From positions 744,001 through 808,000 of the forward strand of contig JAIUCV010000277.1 in assembly GCA_026724425.1 (NCBI GenBank): 64,000 bases of DNA. The letters run 5' to 3'. Under the pieces are notes generated by a model. That model was given only the letters and a program-made list of their open reading frames with translations. It was not told the origin of the DNA and searched no databases. Source of the stretch: Erythrophleum ivorense. Lineage: Eukaryota; Streptophyta; Magnoliopsida; Fabales; Fabaceae. The position numbers and the translations under genes are program-made. This document shows, piece after piece, positions 46,401-60,323 of the stretch (the stretch's first letter is position 1; every line of letters starts with the position of its first letter).

Positions 46401-49400
46401 GTCTCCACACTGCTCTCCTACTTTATTTTAATGAGTGCAGTGGCTATTTTTGAGCCACTCTTAAAAAAGCTATTACTGGCTCTTCAATTTACACCTAAAC
46501 TGGTGGGTTGCATGGCAATTTATCTGATCCAAAGCAGTTCTAAGGAGTTAATCTGTCAATCTGGTCTTGTTTTATTAAAAGGGTTGTTTAAATTAATTTT
46601 AACTTTATTAACAGTTATAATTTGGTGAACCAAAATGGGAAAGAGTGGGACAAAGGAAAAGTAAGTTGGTTTTACATCCGTTTACTTGTGTATTATGATG
46701 TTTAGTTATTAATAAGTATAGAAAAAGGTCCTGTTTAGTAGAAAAACTTCTGTCCTTTACTGACATTAATTACATTGTACTTATATTGACCATAAATAAA
46801 TTACCATAAATAAATTATGAATGTAAGTACAGTTGTACACTAGTACGAATATTTTTATTCATTTAAAAAAAGGGGGGGGGGCGCTCTGCTTTAACTTCTC
46901 TTCAATGTTTATTTATACTTGTGTATAATGTGTGTTATCAGTTATGATGAAAAAACCGCAACTGCAAAAATTTTGCAGAAGCTAAAACTTGAGAATTTTC
47001 AGGTATGCTTCCTAGGAACAGTGCATTGAGCTGTTGTTAATAAACAAACTTGGGATGTAAAAGCATGAATACAGCCCTAATGATTAATTTTGTTTTGCCT
47101 CTCTCTTTCTTCTGATTCAGTTGGGTAGGACCAAAGTATTTCTCAGGGCTGGTCAAATTGGCAGTTTAGACTCCCAGCGTGCTGAAGTGTTGGACAATGC
47201 TGCAAAGTGTATTCAGCGCCGACTGAGAACATTTATTGCACACAGGGATTTTATCTCCATCCGAGCTGCTGCATTTTTTCTTCAAGCATACTGCAGGGGT
47301 TAGTTCTGTTCATCTCTTTTTTCCCCCTTCAATTAATTCTGCATTAATAATTTCTCATTGTTGGCGTTTTTTCTTAATCAAAATTCATGTGTTTCTGCAA
47401 TCTCATGTCATAGATGTCAAAATTGTCACTCTATATTGGTTGAGGACAAAAGTTTATTCACTTTGATGGATAGGAATAGAATGCAAGTATGAGCACTATG
47501 TTATATGTTATATTATCTTTAGATAACGCTCACTTATGTATTTTGGGTTGCCCTTAGTGGGGCTCAAAGCCGCCTTCTCTATAGGATCATATCTCCTTAC
47601 TCCCCTCCGTACTTGAAGGAACTTTGGCACCCTACTACCCTTACACTCACACTACCAATATTTCAGTTTATGCTCTACTTTTTGTTTTTACAACTGTTAA
47701 CTGGTCTTGGACAAAAAGCTGGTTTACCATCACATTCTTGTCACACAGTCATCTGTCATGGGGCCTTATAACTTTGAGGAAGTAAAAATTGGTGAGAGTG
47801 TTTCTGGGTTTGGCCTGAATTAGGACAGGGTTGGGTGGTTTGTGCTTCTCTAGTATTTTATGCTTGTTATAAGCATATCACATTTAGGGTTCTTCATGTT
47901 GTAGTTACTTTGGCTTGGTGCTCATCAGTTATTGTTGTTGTAGGATGTCTTGCCCGAAAGATGTATGCTGCAAAACGGGAGACAGCTGCTGCTATTTTCA
48001 TTCAGAAATATATTCGAATGTGGTTAACGAAGCAATCTTACTTGAAACTATATTCTTCTTCTGTTATCATACAATCCGTTATTCGTGGTTTCACAACTCG
48101 CCAAAGATTCTTGCATAGAAAAGAACACACAGCTGCTACTGTTATTCAGGTAATTTTTAACTGTAAGATGAATTTTATCTGTGCTGAGATTTCTGATTTG
48201 TAGAAACCATGGCTTCTTCATCTTCTTTTAAATTTGCATATTGTTGTCCCAGTTATCAAATAAAAGTGTATTGGGAACTTTGAACCTTTTCTGCATATGT
48301 AAGTAATTTTATTGATCATATTTACAAAGGGATTGGAAAGCTCTTTTATAGTTGAAGAGCCTTGGTTTTTTCTTTTGTCTCTTCTCTTTTGTTTGAGGAG
48401 GGTCTCTGGTCCTCTGTTTCCTTATTTTTCTCTCTGCTCATCAATAAATTTTCTTTTTTTTGTCAGCCTTTTTTTATTGATTATATGAAATTTGACAGTC
48501 TGACTTATTTACAAAGTTCATCTTTCTCTCATGCATGTTTCTTAGGCATAATAATGCATTATTTGATTTTAACTTTTTGTATTTTCTCTGCAATTACTTT
48601 CAAATCTTGTCATTTTTATTTGGTTACTTTTGTATGATGCAATCTATTACATATGTAACATTTTCTCTCCTTTTCAATAAATTTTTTTTTATAAAAAGAA
48701 AAATCATATGTAACATTGATTTTATAGGCATGTTGGAAGATGTACAAAATTCAGTCAGTTTTCCAACGTCATCAAGCTTCAATTGTGGCAATACAATGTC
48801 TTTGGCGGTGTAAACAAGCAAAAAGAGAGCTTCGTAGATTGAAACAAGTGAGGATTTTGTTTGTTTCTCTTGGGTCCAATGTGTTAAAAGATTTTGGCGT
48901 CCAAACTTATCAATTTTCCTTTTGCAGGAGGCTAATGAAGCTGGTGCCTTGCGTCTAGCTAAGAATAAACTTGAGAAGCAATTGGAAGATCTTACATGGC
49001 GTTTGCATCTTGAAAAAAGATTAAGGGTATTTCTTCCAGAAATACTGAAATAGTGACCTTTTGTATATGGAAACACTTTGCTTATGTCAAATATGTTTGG
49101 GCCATGATCTTCTGTTGCTGCTTCACTAATTCTCTTATAATTTTTACTCTTGCTGATGCCACCATCACATCCCCCCCCCCAACAAAAAAACAAAAACACA
49201 CACACACAAATTCAAGTGCTTTAAGTGACCTAGTTGTGATTTGGGGTTGAGTAGTGGTAATAATTTCTTCTGTTACATAGATCAAGATTATCATATTTTG
49301 CATTGCTATTAGTTGTCGACACTCATTATGTGCAATTACTGTGTCATTGTTAAGTGTTGGTTCTATTTTTCAATCTATTTTCCCTGCTCTGCAAAATTTG

Positions 49401-52400
49401 GGTTTAAGATCTGACTTGTCACTCAGTTCATTGATCCAGCAGAGGTCTCAGAAAACATCAGAAGTTTGATTTTTGCCAGTGAGATTTATAGAAGTTTTCA
49501 TCCTGTGTTCTGCATGTTATGCAGGTTTCTACTGAAGAGGCTAAGCAAGTAGAGATATCAAAACTTCAAAAAATGCTAGAAGCTCTGAATCTTGAATTGG
49601 ATGCAGCTAAATTGGCAACAATTAATGAGTGTAACAAGAATGCAGTGCTGCAAAATCAATTGGCATTGTCTGTAAAGGAGAAATCAGCTTTAGAAAGAGA
49701 GCTAGTTGCAATGGATGAACTGCGAAAGGAAAATGCTCTATTGAAGGTAAATGTATAGAATGATTATGTTCTGCTGAGTTTGTTTGACTCTTACGGTTTT
49801 TATTTTTTGGTTATTCTTTCCATAAAAGTCACATGCAATATTTCAGATGTTGCACATGTGAAGGATTGAACAGTTCCTACATAAATGTAACATGGCAGGC
49901 ATTACCATGCAAATTGCATTTGTTTCTTTCTGTAAACAAACCCATCATGAGTCATGACACAATCTGGCACCATCTGTTGCTCTTTAGGTTGCTAGAAAAT
50001 TCAAGACATTTCATCTTTGAGAGTACTCATGTGATGTGTTTAATGTGTTTAGACACTAGTCATTATTGCATTAGAAGAAATATTAAATTTGGGAAGTTTC
50101 ATCAGTCATTAAGTTACTTTCCTGTTTGCCTGTTTATCTTCTTCTTAATTACATAAAATTCCTTGTTTTATTGTATTAGAGTTCTTTGGATGCCTTCGAA
50201 AAGAAGAATGCAGCTCTGGAGCTTGAGCTTACAAAGACTCAAAAAGTCAGTAACGAAACCCTTGAGAAATTGATGGAGGTTGAACAGAAATGTTCTCAAT
50301 TCCAGCAAAATTTGAAAAGGTGCTACTTATATGTCTTTTCTTTCTACTGGTGTCTTGTTTGTTTGAATTTGAGTGAGTGTTCTTATAGAATTTTTTATGG
50401 TTCATTTGCAGCGTTATACTTGGTTATCTAATTACTCTTTTTTTAAAAAAAAAAACTTGTATTTGAATGTAGTCTTGAGGAGAAGTTATCAACTTTAGAG
50501 GATGAAAATCATGTCCTACGTCAGAAAGCCTTGAGTCCATCTCCTAAGAGTAACCATGCAGCTTTTGCAAAGTCATTGTCGGAAGTAAGTTGCATAATGC
50601 ATATATATATATCCACAACTATAAACATTTATATAGACTTGATTTACTTTATTTACTATGAATTTGTTATCTTTGGGTTCCTAATTCTTATTTGTTAGAC
50701 AGATGGTACGTTTGTTATCCGTGTACTGGATGTGATGTGTTAAGAACTGTTGTACAGTAGCGTAATTAATTACTTTTCTTTTATTTGTGAAACAGAAATA
50801 CTCAAATGCAGTGGCTCCCCGTGCAGAACGAAAGCCCATATTTGTGAGCTACTTAACACTTTCTTAGCTTTCTCTGTTGAAAATAATTGCCAAATGTAAT
50901 TATAATTGTATTGACGTGCTCCAATTTAATGTAGGAGTCACCCACACCCACAAAACTTATTGCGCCCTTTACACTTGGTTTGTCAGACTCTCGTCGATCA
51001 AAGTTAACTGCTGATAGGCACCAGGTAGCTCCCTCGTTTCACTTGGGTCTTAAATCTACAATTCAGTTACATATTTTTCAAGTGGAGTCAATGTGTTACC
51101 TGCAATGACATTCAACAGCTGCATAATTTTAAAGTGCTAGGGTAGCCATTAATTTTGCAGATAAGGAATATAAGTATGAGGAAAATATTAGAAGGATTTC
51201 CTTGATGTGCTTGCAATGTAAACGTTGTAAGTGTCGTTTGGTAGTGAAATTAAAGGGTAAACTTGAGAAGGGTGTGGAGTGGGATGAAATTGCTGAAGTG
51301 GTTGATGCAAAATATTGCCAAACTACAAGAAGAGATGAGAAGCAAAAAAATCACTTTTATTGTTTAGTTTATCCATATTTATAATTTCTAAAAATAAAAC
51401 AAGTCTAAACCCCAGTTGGTCCATCATCATTGAAGTCCACCATGGGCTACATTTGAGCCCAAATAAAATTTTCTAAGAAAAAAATTTTCAAGAAAAATTT
51501 CTTTTCTACAAAACAAAGGGAGCCCAATATTCACCATTCTTTTTCCCCCAGCACTGGCTGGTCACCATGTATATTTCTGCTTTGGCAGATTTACCGGCCA
51601 TGCCATTACTTAACACAGGATACTTAGGCCATGCCATTACTTAACACAGGATACTTACACCTAGGCAGGACTGGATTATGTACGTGAAAATTTATAAGAA
51701 ATAAAAGAATTAGTTGACTTACTTTTGATGCAAAACCAAGATGAAAAGTCCGTATTATTCTCAGATTCTAATGAGCTAAGTTTGTTCTTGACAATCTGGA
51801 ATTGCCTGCATGTTATCTTCTGCCACATAATTTGTGCACTTTAGGTTAATAGATACCATTTGTTATGCAGGATAACTACGAATTCCTCTCTAGATGTATC
51901 AAAGAAGATCTGGGGTTCAAAAGTGGTAAACCATTGGCAGCATGCATCATATACAAGTGTCTTCTTCATTGGCATGCCTTTGAATCTGAGCGAACAGCCA
52001 TTTTTGATTACATAATTGAGCAAATTAACGAAGCTTTAAAGGTAAATCATATATTATTACTAAATTTTCAAAGTTTCCTTTCATTCTTATTGTTGCACTT
52101 TGTCTTAGTTATAGTTTATAATAGTTGTTTATAATCCTGGATATTGGGTCCTTTTGTTATTGTTTTTAGAGTTTTACTCATTGGATTGGCACCTCCTTCA
52201 GGTTAAAGATGATGACTTTGTCTTGCCATATTGGCTTTCCAATACCTCCGCACTTTTATGCCTCTTACAGAGGAACCTACGTTCAAATGGCTTTCTATCT
52301 ACTACTGCCCCACGTTATACTGGATCTTCTGGCTTGACCAGTCGTATAGGGCATGTGAGTTATCAAGTTAAACCTTGTTGTATGATTTTTATTTCTGCAA

Positions 52401-55400
52401 TTTTAATATTTTTTTCTATGACTATGTGGGTGATTTGTGACTTAATTTAAGCAGTTGTATTTTAATTCTGGCTTCTGCATTATTGCTGTTTAATGGAGAT
52501 CAAAATTGCCTGGTAAGAAACTTGGAAAATCGCACAATTTAACTTAGAATGAATGAGAGGTCTTAGCTTTTGGGAGATTTTTGTATTTTGTTTCATCAGC
52601 ACTTGATGAGGTTGCTTTTAAAGTATAATCGTGACTGTGGTTTATTAACTTATTCTTCTCAAATAGTTATTCTATTAAAAAAATAATAATAAAGGGTCAT
52701 TCACCTTTGTATTATTTCAGTGTTTTTTTACTCTATTAAAATTCTTTTAATATTACCTCTCTAAACATTTATAAACTGGAGTTGACAGAAGTATTAACAT
52801 GTGTGTTCTATTAAAAAATAATAATTAAAAAAAAATATGAAGGTGCTGCTATGATATTGATTCTTTACTTCTAGTTTGTTAGTGTTTACAAACAGGTGTA
52901 TCTTCCCCCTGCCCCCCTTCTTATTAGAAGAAGAAATTTTAGAGTAAGAAAAAGGAAATAGTACAGGGGTGGGTTACAAAATACTGGTAGCTGGTGATTT
53001 AGTTAATTTGAGAATAAAGGGTCGAACATGTGCTGTTTTCCATTTAGTATAGCACTTGAATCATCATTTTTGAAACGTCATTAACACGAATCTGAAAAAT
53101 CAAATTATAGTATCTTCATAAGGGGAGAGCTAAACATGATTGCGAATTAATCATAATGCGTACACATGGACCAATTGATACGTTCAATAGGTGATGTAGT
53201 TGAAAAGTTTGCGCTAATTCTGCTAACAAAGGCTGCCAAAAGACAGATCAAAGAATAATGTCGAGATCAATGAGTTTGATTAATTTTTTAGATTTTGCGT
53301 TTTACTTTGTGGTTGTTAAAGTTCCCCACCCCCCCTCCTTTTTTTTTTTAAATTTCCCTTTTTCCCCTGGGCTGCTCTCCTTTTCTGTGTCTTCTTCATG
53401 TTGATTTTAGTTTTGATGCTATTCTCAGGGACTGAAATCTCCGATAAAATTCATTGGATATGATGATGGCATGTCACATGTAGAGGCAAGATATCCAGCT
53501 ATACTTTTCAAACAACAATTAACTGCTTGTGTAGAGAAGATTTTTGGCCTGATACGTGATAATTTGAAAAAGGAACTTTCTCCACTTCTGGGCTCATGCA
53601 TTCAGGTGACTATTAAGCTCTTGGCAGATTTTTACCAGTACTAAATTACATATGTGGAGACTGATGAATAATAGTTTGTCCATTCTCAGTTAATTATAAT
53701 CATATGTGGTCAGAATGATAAAAGGAGGATCTATATTGAAAAGTGCATCATGTCTGCTGACTGCTGACATTGCCTTAGTATTTGTTTCATGTATTTAAAC
53801 AACCCCCCCCCCCCCCCCCAAAAAAAAGTTGCTTCGTGCACTTGAGATATGTCAGCTGTTGAACAGTTGCCTTGTATTTTTCCTTAACCATTCCAGATTG
53901 TCTGTGTAAGGAATATAATTTTTCAGATATGTAGAATAATAGGCATATATAGATCATTTATTCATTTGTCCTTGTAATCTCTTGGAGAAGTCCTTTTCTG
54001 GTTTTAGACTAAACTTTTAATTTCATAATTAGAAGATGAACATTTTTTATTTGGTCTCTCACTTTTTTTATTAATTTATATTATGACATAAATATTCCCC
54101 TGGACTATATGGGGCACTTGTTAGGCACCCAAAACTGGACGAGTGCATGGTGGAAAATCATCTCGTTCTCCTGGTGGGCTTCCTCAACAATCACCTGGTG
54201 GTCAGTGGGACAACATTATTAAATTTTTGGATTCACTTATGAGCCGACTATGTGGAAATCATGTATGTTTTTCAAGGGGTCTCTTTCTGTATTGGTCTGT
54301 TCATTTTTATATGTTTTTGTTCATTTTCCTTTTAAAATTCACATAAACCATCAAAAGTTAATTCACTGTACATTTGTTTTTGCATGCTTCATTTTGTCTC
54401 GGAAGCCTTTTTATATCAACTTTTATCTTATCCCACAATGTCATACTACGTAAATGGGAGGCAGTTTAATTATCCAAGATTTATCTGGATATTTAGTTTT
54501 ACCTCACTTGATAATGTTATTCTGACTGGTGAAACTTGTGAGCTTGCTGTATAACACACTACCTTCTATGACTGGGACTAGACTTGACAGTGGCTCCCAA
54601 TTTTACATCTTCATAAAAGTTTTCCATACCATGAAAACAATTGGAGTTTAATTGAAATCAGAATCACAGGATTATGCATTTTCATCCTACACTACTGTTT
54701 ATACTTCAGTTTCCTTTATTCTCCTTGTATTTTGCAAATCATTTTGTTAGTGTTGTTATATTTTTGTTATGAGCATTCAGCATGGGATAGAAACAATCAA
54801 AGACTTGTGTGAGCCAATAATCATTCAATTATAAATTGTCTATATTTTTCATGGACTAATCTTTTTTCAATTTCTGTCGTTAGAGGTTTCGATCAGATGG
54901 AAAACAGAGCACAATAACGATGGCTCTCTATTACTCCCTTGTTTGAATGAAAAATACATCAGTGTAAGGACGCTGGCCTCAGAAGAGAGTCAGCCAATCT
55001 AATCCCTTAAAACTAGGAGAACCAAATCCGATTAAATATAAACTTCCTAATTTAAAATTGAAGGTAAAACAGAATATAAAACAGTCTAAGATATAGGACT
55101 GAAACAGAAATAAAAGGAAACAATTAGCAAACTTTAAACGGAAGAAATAGAAAATCATGTGAATAATGATCACTTGACTATCAAAACTTTCACCTTATTG
55201 GTTGTTGGGACCTATTTGAGTAATGATTTCATAATTTGATCTTTCCATATGCAATTTGCCAGCTGCCTTTTTCTAGTATAATTCCATTTTGTAATGCCAT
55301 GGCCCTCCTAAAACTTATAATTTGTCATCTCATGTCTGTCCAGGAAAAAATCAGCTATAACTCCTTTAAGATCCATAAGACTAATATATTGATAAACGTG

Positions 55401-58400
55401 GATAAACTTTCTGATTCATGATAATATAAGTTCCTGTTTATTCATTTGTGATCTTATTTTTCTTGTTGAACTTTGAGAATTGAAGTGGTGTGAAATTGTA
55501 TGCATAGGTACCAGATGTAATGTAATTATGTAGTCATAGTTGTTCTAAAATTAATGTAGTGGGAAAATCATGATTACTATAGTAAATAATAGATTTAAGA
55601 TTATCATTTTTTTTCATTATGGATTTAACAGCTTGTGTTGATAAATTTTAACCATCCACTGTTATCTACTTTCTTTTTATTGTCTTCTTTGCTTACCTTA
55701 AAATTGTATGCTCAGGTACCATCCTTCTTCATCCGTAAACTAGTTACACAGGTTTTCTCTTTCATCAATATTACACTCTTCAACAGGTAAAAACTAGTTA
55801 TTTGAAATGCTTTTTGTAGCATCAAATCACAAATTTGCTTGCTTAGTTAATTGATTTGACTTTCTTTAGTTTAATGTTATAATTTTATATATTATTCTAC
55901 TTATCATCTTTTGTAGTCTTCTCTTGCGGCGTGAATGTTGTACATTCTCAAATGGGGAATATGTGAAATCTGGTCTAGCAGAACTGGAAAAGTGGATAGT
56001 TAATGCAAAGGAGCAGGTAAACTGACTTTACTTGCTCATAATCTTTCAAGACTGGGGTTTTAAGATGTGACTAATTTTTTGTAAAATGTAGTATGCAGGA
56101 ACATCCTGGCATGAGCTAAATTATATAAGACAGGCTGTTGGGTTTCTGGTATAAGCAATACCTTCATTTGTTGGGACGTGTGAAGCTGTCAAATAGAACT
56201 GCATGTCTTATTTATGCTTTCCTCTGTTTGAATTACACAGGTAATACATCAGAAGAGGAAGAAATCCTTGGAAGAGATTCGGCAGGATCTTTGTCCGGTA
56301 TGATTTTCATATTTATCAATTGCAATCTCATGTTACCACTCATTGGTATTGAAGATCTTTCCAATGGCCCATAGGAAAGATTTAGGGCTGCACACGAGCT
56401 GTGTCAGGCCAGGCCAATTGCTTGGCTCAGTTTTACATTGGGTTTATTTTTCTAATTCTGGTGCCCTAGTTGAGCTAGTTGTCCAAGCTAGCTGGGTATC
56501 TTTTTTTTTTTTTTAAAGGATTCTTGGTAAAAATTATAAAATAATCCTTCAAAAATAAAATTTTTATATAAGTACTTGTAAAATTATATTTTGACCTTGA
56601 AAAAAAATAAAATTTTTATATAAGTTTTTATAAAAAATAGTTTTTTCAATTAATAAGATTAGGCCAAGTTAGGTCAAATTAGCCAATATAGTTTACTTGG
56701 CTTGATCATGTGGCTTGGCTAGGTTACAAAATAATTTTTTTGGCCTAGACCAACTCGACTTGATGTGACTGTGTTGGTCGGGCCAGGCTGGGTCTTGAGC
56801 ACCCCTATTGACTTTTCTAAGTTCCATCATTCACAGTGATGCTAGTATGATATTTTACTGTATTTTCATGGTTAAAACGATGACAACCATGGATCATCTT
56901 GATTTTAGTTTTGTTTCTATTTGATTTAATATATGGGCAACATCCCTCTTCTTGAGGGTTGGGTGAAGAAAGTATGGTTTACAACACTTATGAGAATGTC
57001 AATATGTACTCAAACATTATCAATATTTGTTTGTTGATGAAATTAATAGTTTCATTTAAAATAATTAGTAAGTTGGTTATTCAATTGGCAGCGTGCTTAA
57101 CTGTTCTAAGAATAGAGGAGGAACAGTAAAGACATTCGTGGTATTGTTGTAGTGGAGGCATGCTTGTTCCTTTGTCATAAAATCTTCCTCTAACCCCTTT
57201 AATTTGTCATCCTTTCATTGCTTTGTATGTCTGATTGATCCGTACGTACTATGTGTGCAATTTTTTTTTTTTTGGGTGCAATTTGTCTTAAAATATTCAA
57301 ATGAAAAGGAAGGTTAAGTTTTATTTTTAGTGCACTTCTTTAACAGGCATTGACTGTGAGGCAAATCTATCGCATCAGTACTATGTACTGGGATGACAAG
57401 TATGGAACCCAGAGTGTGTCCAATGAGGCAAGTTGTGTTTTTAATTGTTATTTTTTCCAACGAAAATATGATGCTAGTTTGCTCAGGTTTCCAAGCTATA
57501 CATGGTGAACAGGTAGTTAGTGAAATGAGGGAAATCGTGAGCAAGGACAATCAAAATCTGACTTCAAATTCATTCTTGTTGGATGATGATCTGAGGTAAT
57601 CTGCTTTTTCCCTTTCACCTTCTTTTATTTGTCTGCAGATTTAAGACATGATTGTTGAATGAACCTATAGGATGACTAATTGTCCTTGGTTGCTGATGGC
57701 AATCCCTAGACTTTTCTGGACAGTTTTCACTTTAAATAAAGTTCTCATTCTGTTTCTAATTTTGGTTGTAATTTGTTTTCAAATCCTAATGGTGTTTTAT
57801 GCATTTTACTTTATTGTGAAATGATGCTAAATCAATTGGCTTAGTTATGTCAAGTTGTGTGTCTGGGTCAAATTAACACTAGTTCTAGTTCTTGCTTTCC
57901 GTATGATGCAGACTACGAACAATCAGAGAATTGTTTTTGCCACCTAAATTCATAAAATTTCCTATACTGACTACTTGTTGAAACTGTAATCCTTATGAGA
58001 ATCCTTGCATGAAAAGTTTACTTTTTGCGTTGGAATAATTTTGGAGGGAAAATGATGGAATGAAATTCCTACTCACCTGATATATCTTGTTAGAATCAAC
58101 CAAAAATGGAATGGAAGCAACTAAATGATGATTATACCCCATTAAAAAAATGCTAATTTTTCCTCTCTACAAAATGACAATTTAAATATAATTCTAAGTC
58201 TCAAATTTAAAACAAACAAAGTTTCAATATTTATTGTAATTTTTACAATATGTTTTATTAGAAATTTTCTCATTTACTTATGTTTAACAAAATACGCATT
58301 TTAGTAAAGTTTTTATTTTTAAATGTTTATAAGAACATACAAGCTAAGAGATTAATATATTTTTGAAAAAGATTTAAAGTAAACTTGATAAAATATTTTA

Positions 58401-58756
58401 TTCAAGTGGTTAATTAATTTTTTTTTCAATAAAATATTTAATACATTTTATGTGAAGTGTATATTGTTATATACATTATAATATTTTTTTTCTTTCAATT
58501 TTTAACAATTTTTTTAAAATATTATTTTGTAAAAAGGGGTGAAATAATAATTGACCAATCCTCTAAGAATGGAATAAGGATTCGATCTATTCAGTTGTAC
58601 TATTGTTAATGGAATGTGACCTTTCATTCTTATTGCAGCATTCCCTTTTCTGCTGAAGACATAGATATGGCAATTCCTGCAATAGATCCCGATGATATTG
58701 ATCGCCCACCATTTTTGTTGGAATTTCCCTGTGCCCAGTTTCTTGTTGCTCACTAG
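37401..58756 (+). CDS. Class XI myosin heavy chain (37 exons, 1,495 aa), XI-F-like
   Basis: Actin-based motor that drives organelle movement and cytoplasmic streaming. The 37 exons (37401-37520, 37631-37777, 38603-38748 ... 57513-57595, 58639-58756) sum to 4,488 nt with no frame break: 1,495 aa, the usual length. Order of parts: N-terminal SH3-like WVEDRDLAWVAAEV; P-loop GESGAGKT (153-160); switch I NDNSSRFGKF (near 205-215); switch II DIYGFE (430-435); actin-binding and converter blocks; six IQ motifs about 732-870 for calmodulin-like light chains; coiled coil about 877-1065; proline/serine linker SPSPKSNHA; and globular DIL tail from about 1113, ending CAQFLVAH. The tail blocks VPSFFIRKLVTQVFSFIN, SLLLRRECCTFSNGEYVKSG and DDDLSIPFSAEDIDMAIP look most like the XI-F group (from memory). 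One intron (57428-57512) is GC-AG; the rest are GT-AG. Introns carry a MITE, microsatellites and homopolymer runs. Confidence 0.93.
43060..43082 (+). repeat. (TA)n microsatellite in a myosin intron
   Basis: A run of TATATATA between CCC and TTGTTGGGG. Similar TA runs are at 2283-2306 (FBL15 intron), 46004-46022 (myosin intron) and 63022-63043 (intergenic). Confidence 0.7.
51596..51657 (+). repeat. Exact 31-bp tandem duplication in a myosin intron
   Basis: GGCCATGCCATTACTTAACA then CAGGATACTTA occurs twice in direct succession (51596-51626 and 51627-51657) without a mismatch, which suggests a recent slippage or repair event. Confidence 0.85.
53803..53827 (+). repeat. C(17)A(8) homopolymer junction in a myosin intron
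   Basis: A run of C is followed directly by a run of A. Like junctions are at 13833-13862 (C21 A9) and near 906-926 (C21 then T). Shorter G or C runs next to A or T runs lie at 1258, 39956, 46872 and 49171. Confidence 0.7.
56383..56807. mobile_element. hAT-like MITE in a myosin intron
   Basis: The left end TAGGGCTGCACACGAGC and the right end, reverse-complemented, TAGGGGTGCTCAAGACC form an imperfect terminal inverted repeat. The interior has GGCCAGGCC/GGCTTGGC words near both ends and an AT-rich centre (T run at 56502). TAGGGGTG-type ends are typical of hAT-derived non-autonomous elements. The flanking 8-mers (GAAAGATT and TTGACTTT) are not an obvious target duplication. The element lies within intron 56298-57346. 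Confidence 0.5.
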
Positions 58757-60323
58757 AAGTTATTAGTTTCAAGATTTTTTCTGAAGCTTGAAGTCAGCTT
58801 CATGTATTGTATCTCTGGATGTAGACCGCAGTGCTCTCCTCGTTGGAAACACAAGTTTCCCTTCACTTGGATTGCGAACTTGGTTGTTGTCAGATATGAT
58901 TGGTAATCTCAATACATTTGCTAATTATGATATCTATCAATCAAATACGGAAGAGTGGTTTCCTAGGTTTAGTCTACAATTTCTCCTTATTTTAGTTTAT
59001 CCAGCCATTTGTAATTAAGGGTAGATGCCAGTTTAGGAATTAAAGGTTCCTCATATTGTTGTTATGTAGCTCATCCTCTTAGGTTTGTTTATTGATGGAA
59101 TCAGGATGAGGTAGTAATGTATGTAAATGTATTGTTAACCATAGCCTTGGGCTTGGCAAAAATGAAATATTATTTCATTCATTGATGTCAATACTGATCT
59201 TGCCAAAGTCATCCTTAATACTGTCACATTGTATACTTTATGGCCCCTTGAGCAATTTGGTGGTGCCCGGTTCCTAAAATCCTGGCTATAATGAATAAAA
59301 TTTCTTCATACCTCGCTGACTTGATTGGAATGGACGTGGACGTTTATCGTTGGATACATATTGAGTGATTGACGAAGCACAATTATCCGTGATTAATGCC
59401 CATTACTTTATTTCAACGGCCACTTTATTACCTGAAGAGATGGCCAAGAAACACCGTTCTGCTTCACCTCGTGAACTCCCTGAGCTGGTGTTCGCTGTTG
59501 CGGAGCTGCCAAACTAGTAAAGCACAAGCATTAGAAGTATGCTTCAAAAGTCCGGTTCCCTCGCGAACAAAGACTAGGTTCAGAATCAACAAGGGTGCGT
59601 AGAACGAAGGGAGTGTACAACTCGGGCTGTTAGAGTAAGGCAGTTGAAGTGAAAGACTAGTCCCACTGAGATGGCAGGGAAATTTGCTTCCTAGAGAGCT
59701 GCTTTCCCCTTGGTAATTACCTAACGAGAGCCGTCGCATAATTTAATATTTCTGATCAAGTCTTGGAGTCAACTGATATTACCACTAGTAAACCTAACAT
59801 TACTGGAGATCGTGAGTGTTAGGAACGTCTAATAGTAGTCTTGGTTTTCCACGAAAAAGTCAGCGTTCGTTCTGAACCCTCATGTTTCCTGTAATTGCAT
59901 CTTCGAAAATATTTCACCTGTTTATGAATATCTTTGAGTAGACGGTAAGGCAAACATGCAGGTAAAGGTGCCCAAATGGCCCGTCATGTGCCGGTTGAAG
60001 AGGAACCATACATTCAATTCAAATTCTCAAATAAGAGCTCTGAGACACTGAGGTTGATCTATAAAGGTCACCAAATTGCAACGGTCGTTCGGTAAATGAC
60101 TTACAAAAAGCATATTATCATATAGCATTTACAAATAAGATTAACGCTGCAAGGGAGGGGATTAGTGCTCACCAAGCCACGGGCCTTACTTCTCAGTACT
60201 ACAGTTAATCTAGAAGATCAGACGCGAAGATCTTTCTATGGTTCCTCTACAACATAAAGTGGAATCAACTAGCACCAGAGATATTCGTTCAGAGGAGTTA
60301 CAAACATTTTAGAGTTTGATTCC
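58757..60323. other. Convergent intergenic region, with an unexplained GC-normal segment
   Basis: 58757-59300 is probably myosin 3' UTR (AATAAA near 59294 could be its poly(A) signal). The segment 59380-60250 has higher GC than nearby intergenic DNA, few T/A runs and frequent CGA/TCG words, yet no frame I recognise on either strand. Part of it may be the 3' UTR of the minus-strand OXS3-like gene. An organelle-derived insertion is possible but unproven. Confidence 0.4.

Noticed and set aside
48624..49205. 193-codon minus-strand frame over myosin exons 21-22
   Set aside because: Antisense to conserved IQ/coiled-coil exons, running into a poly-C tract.
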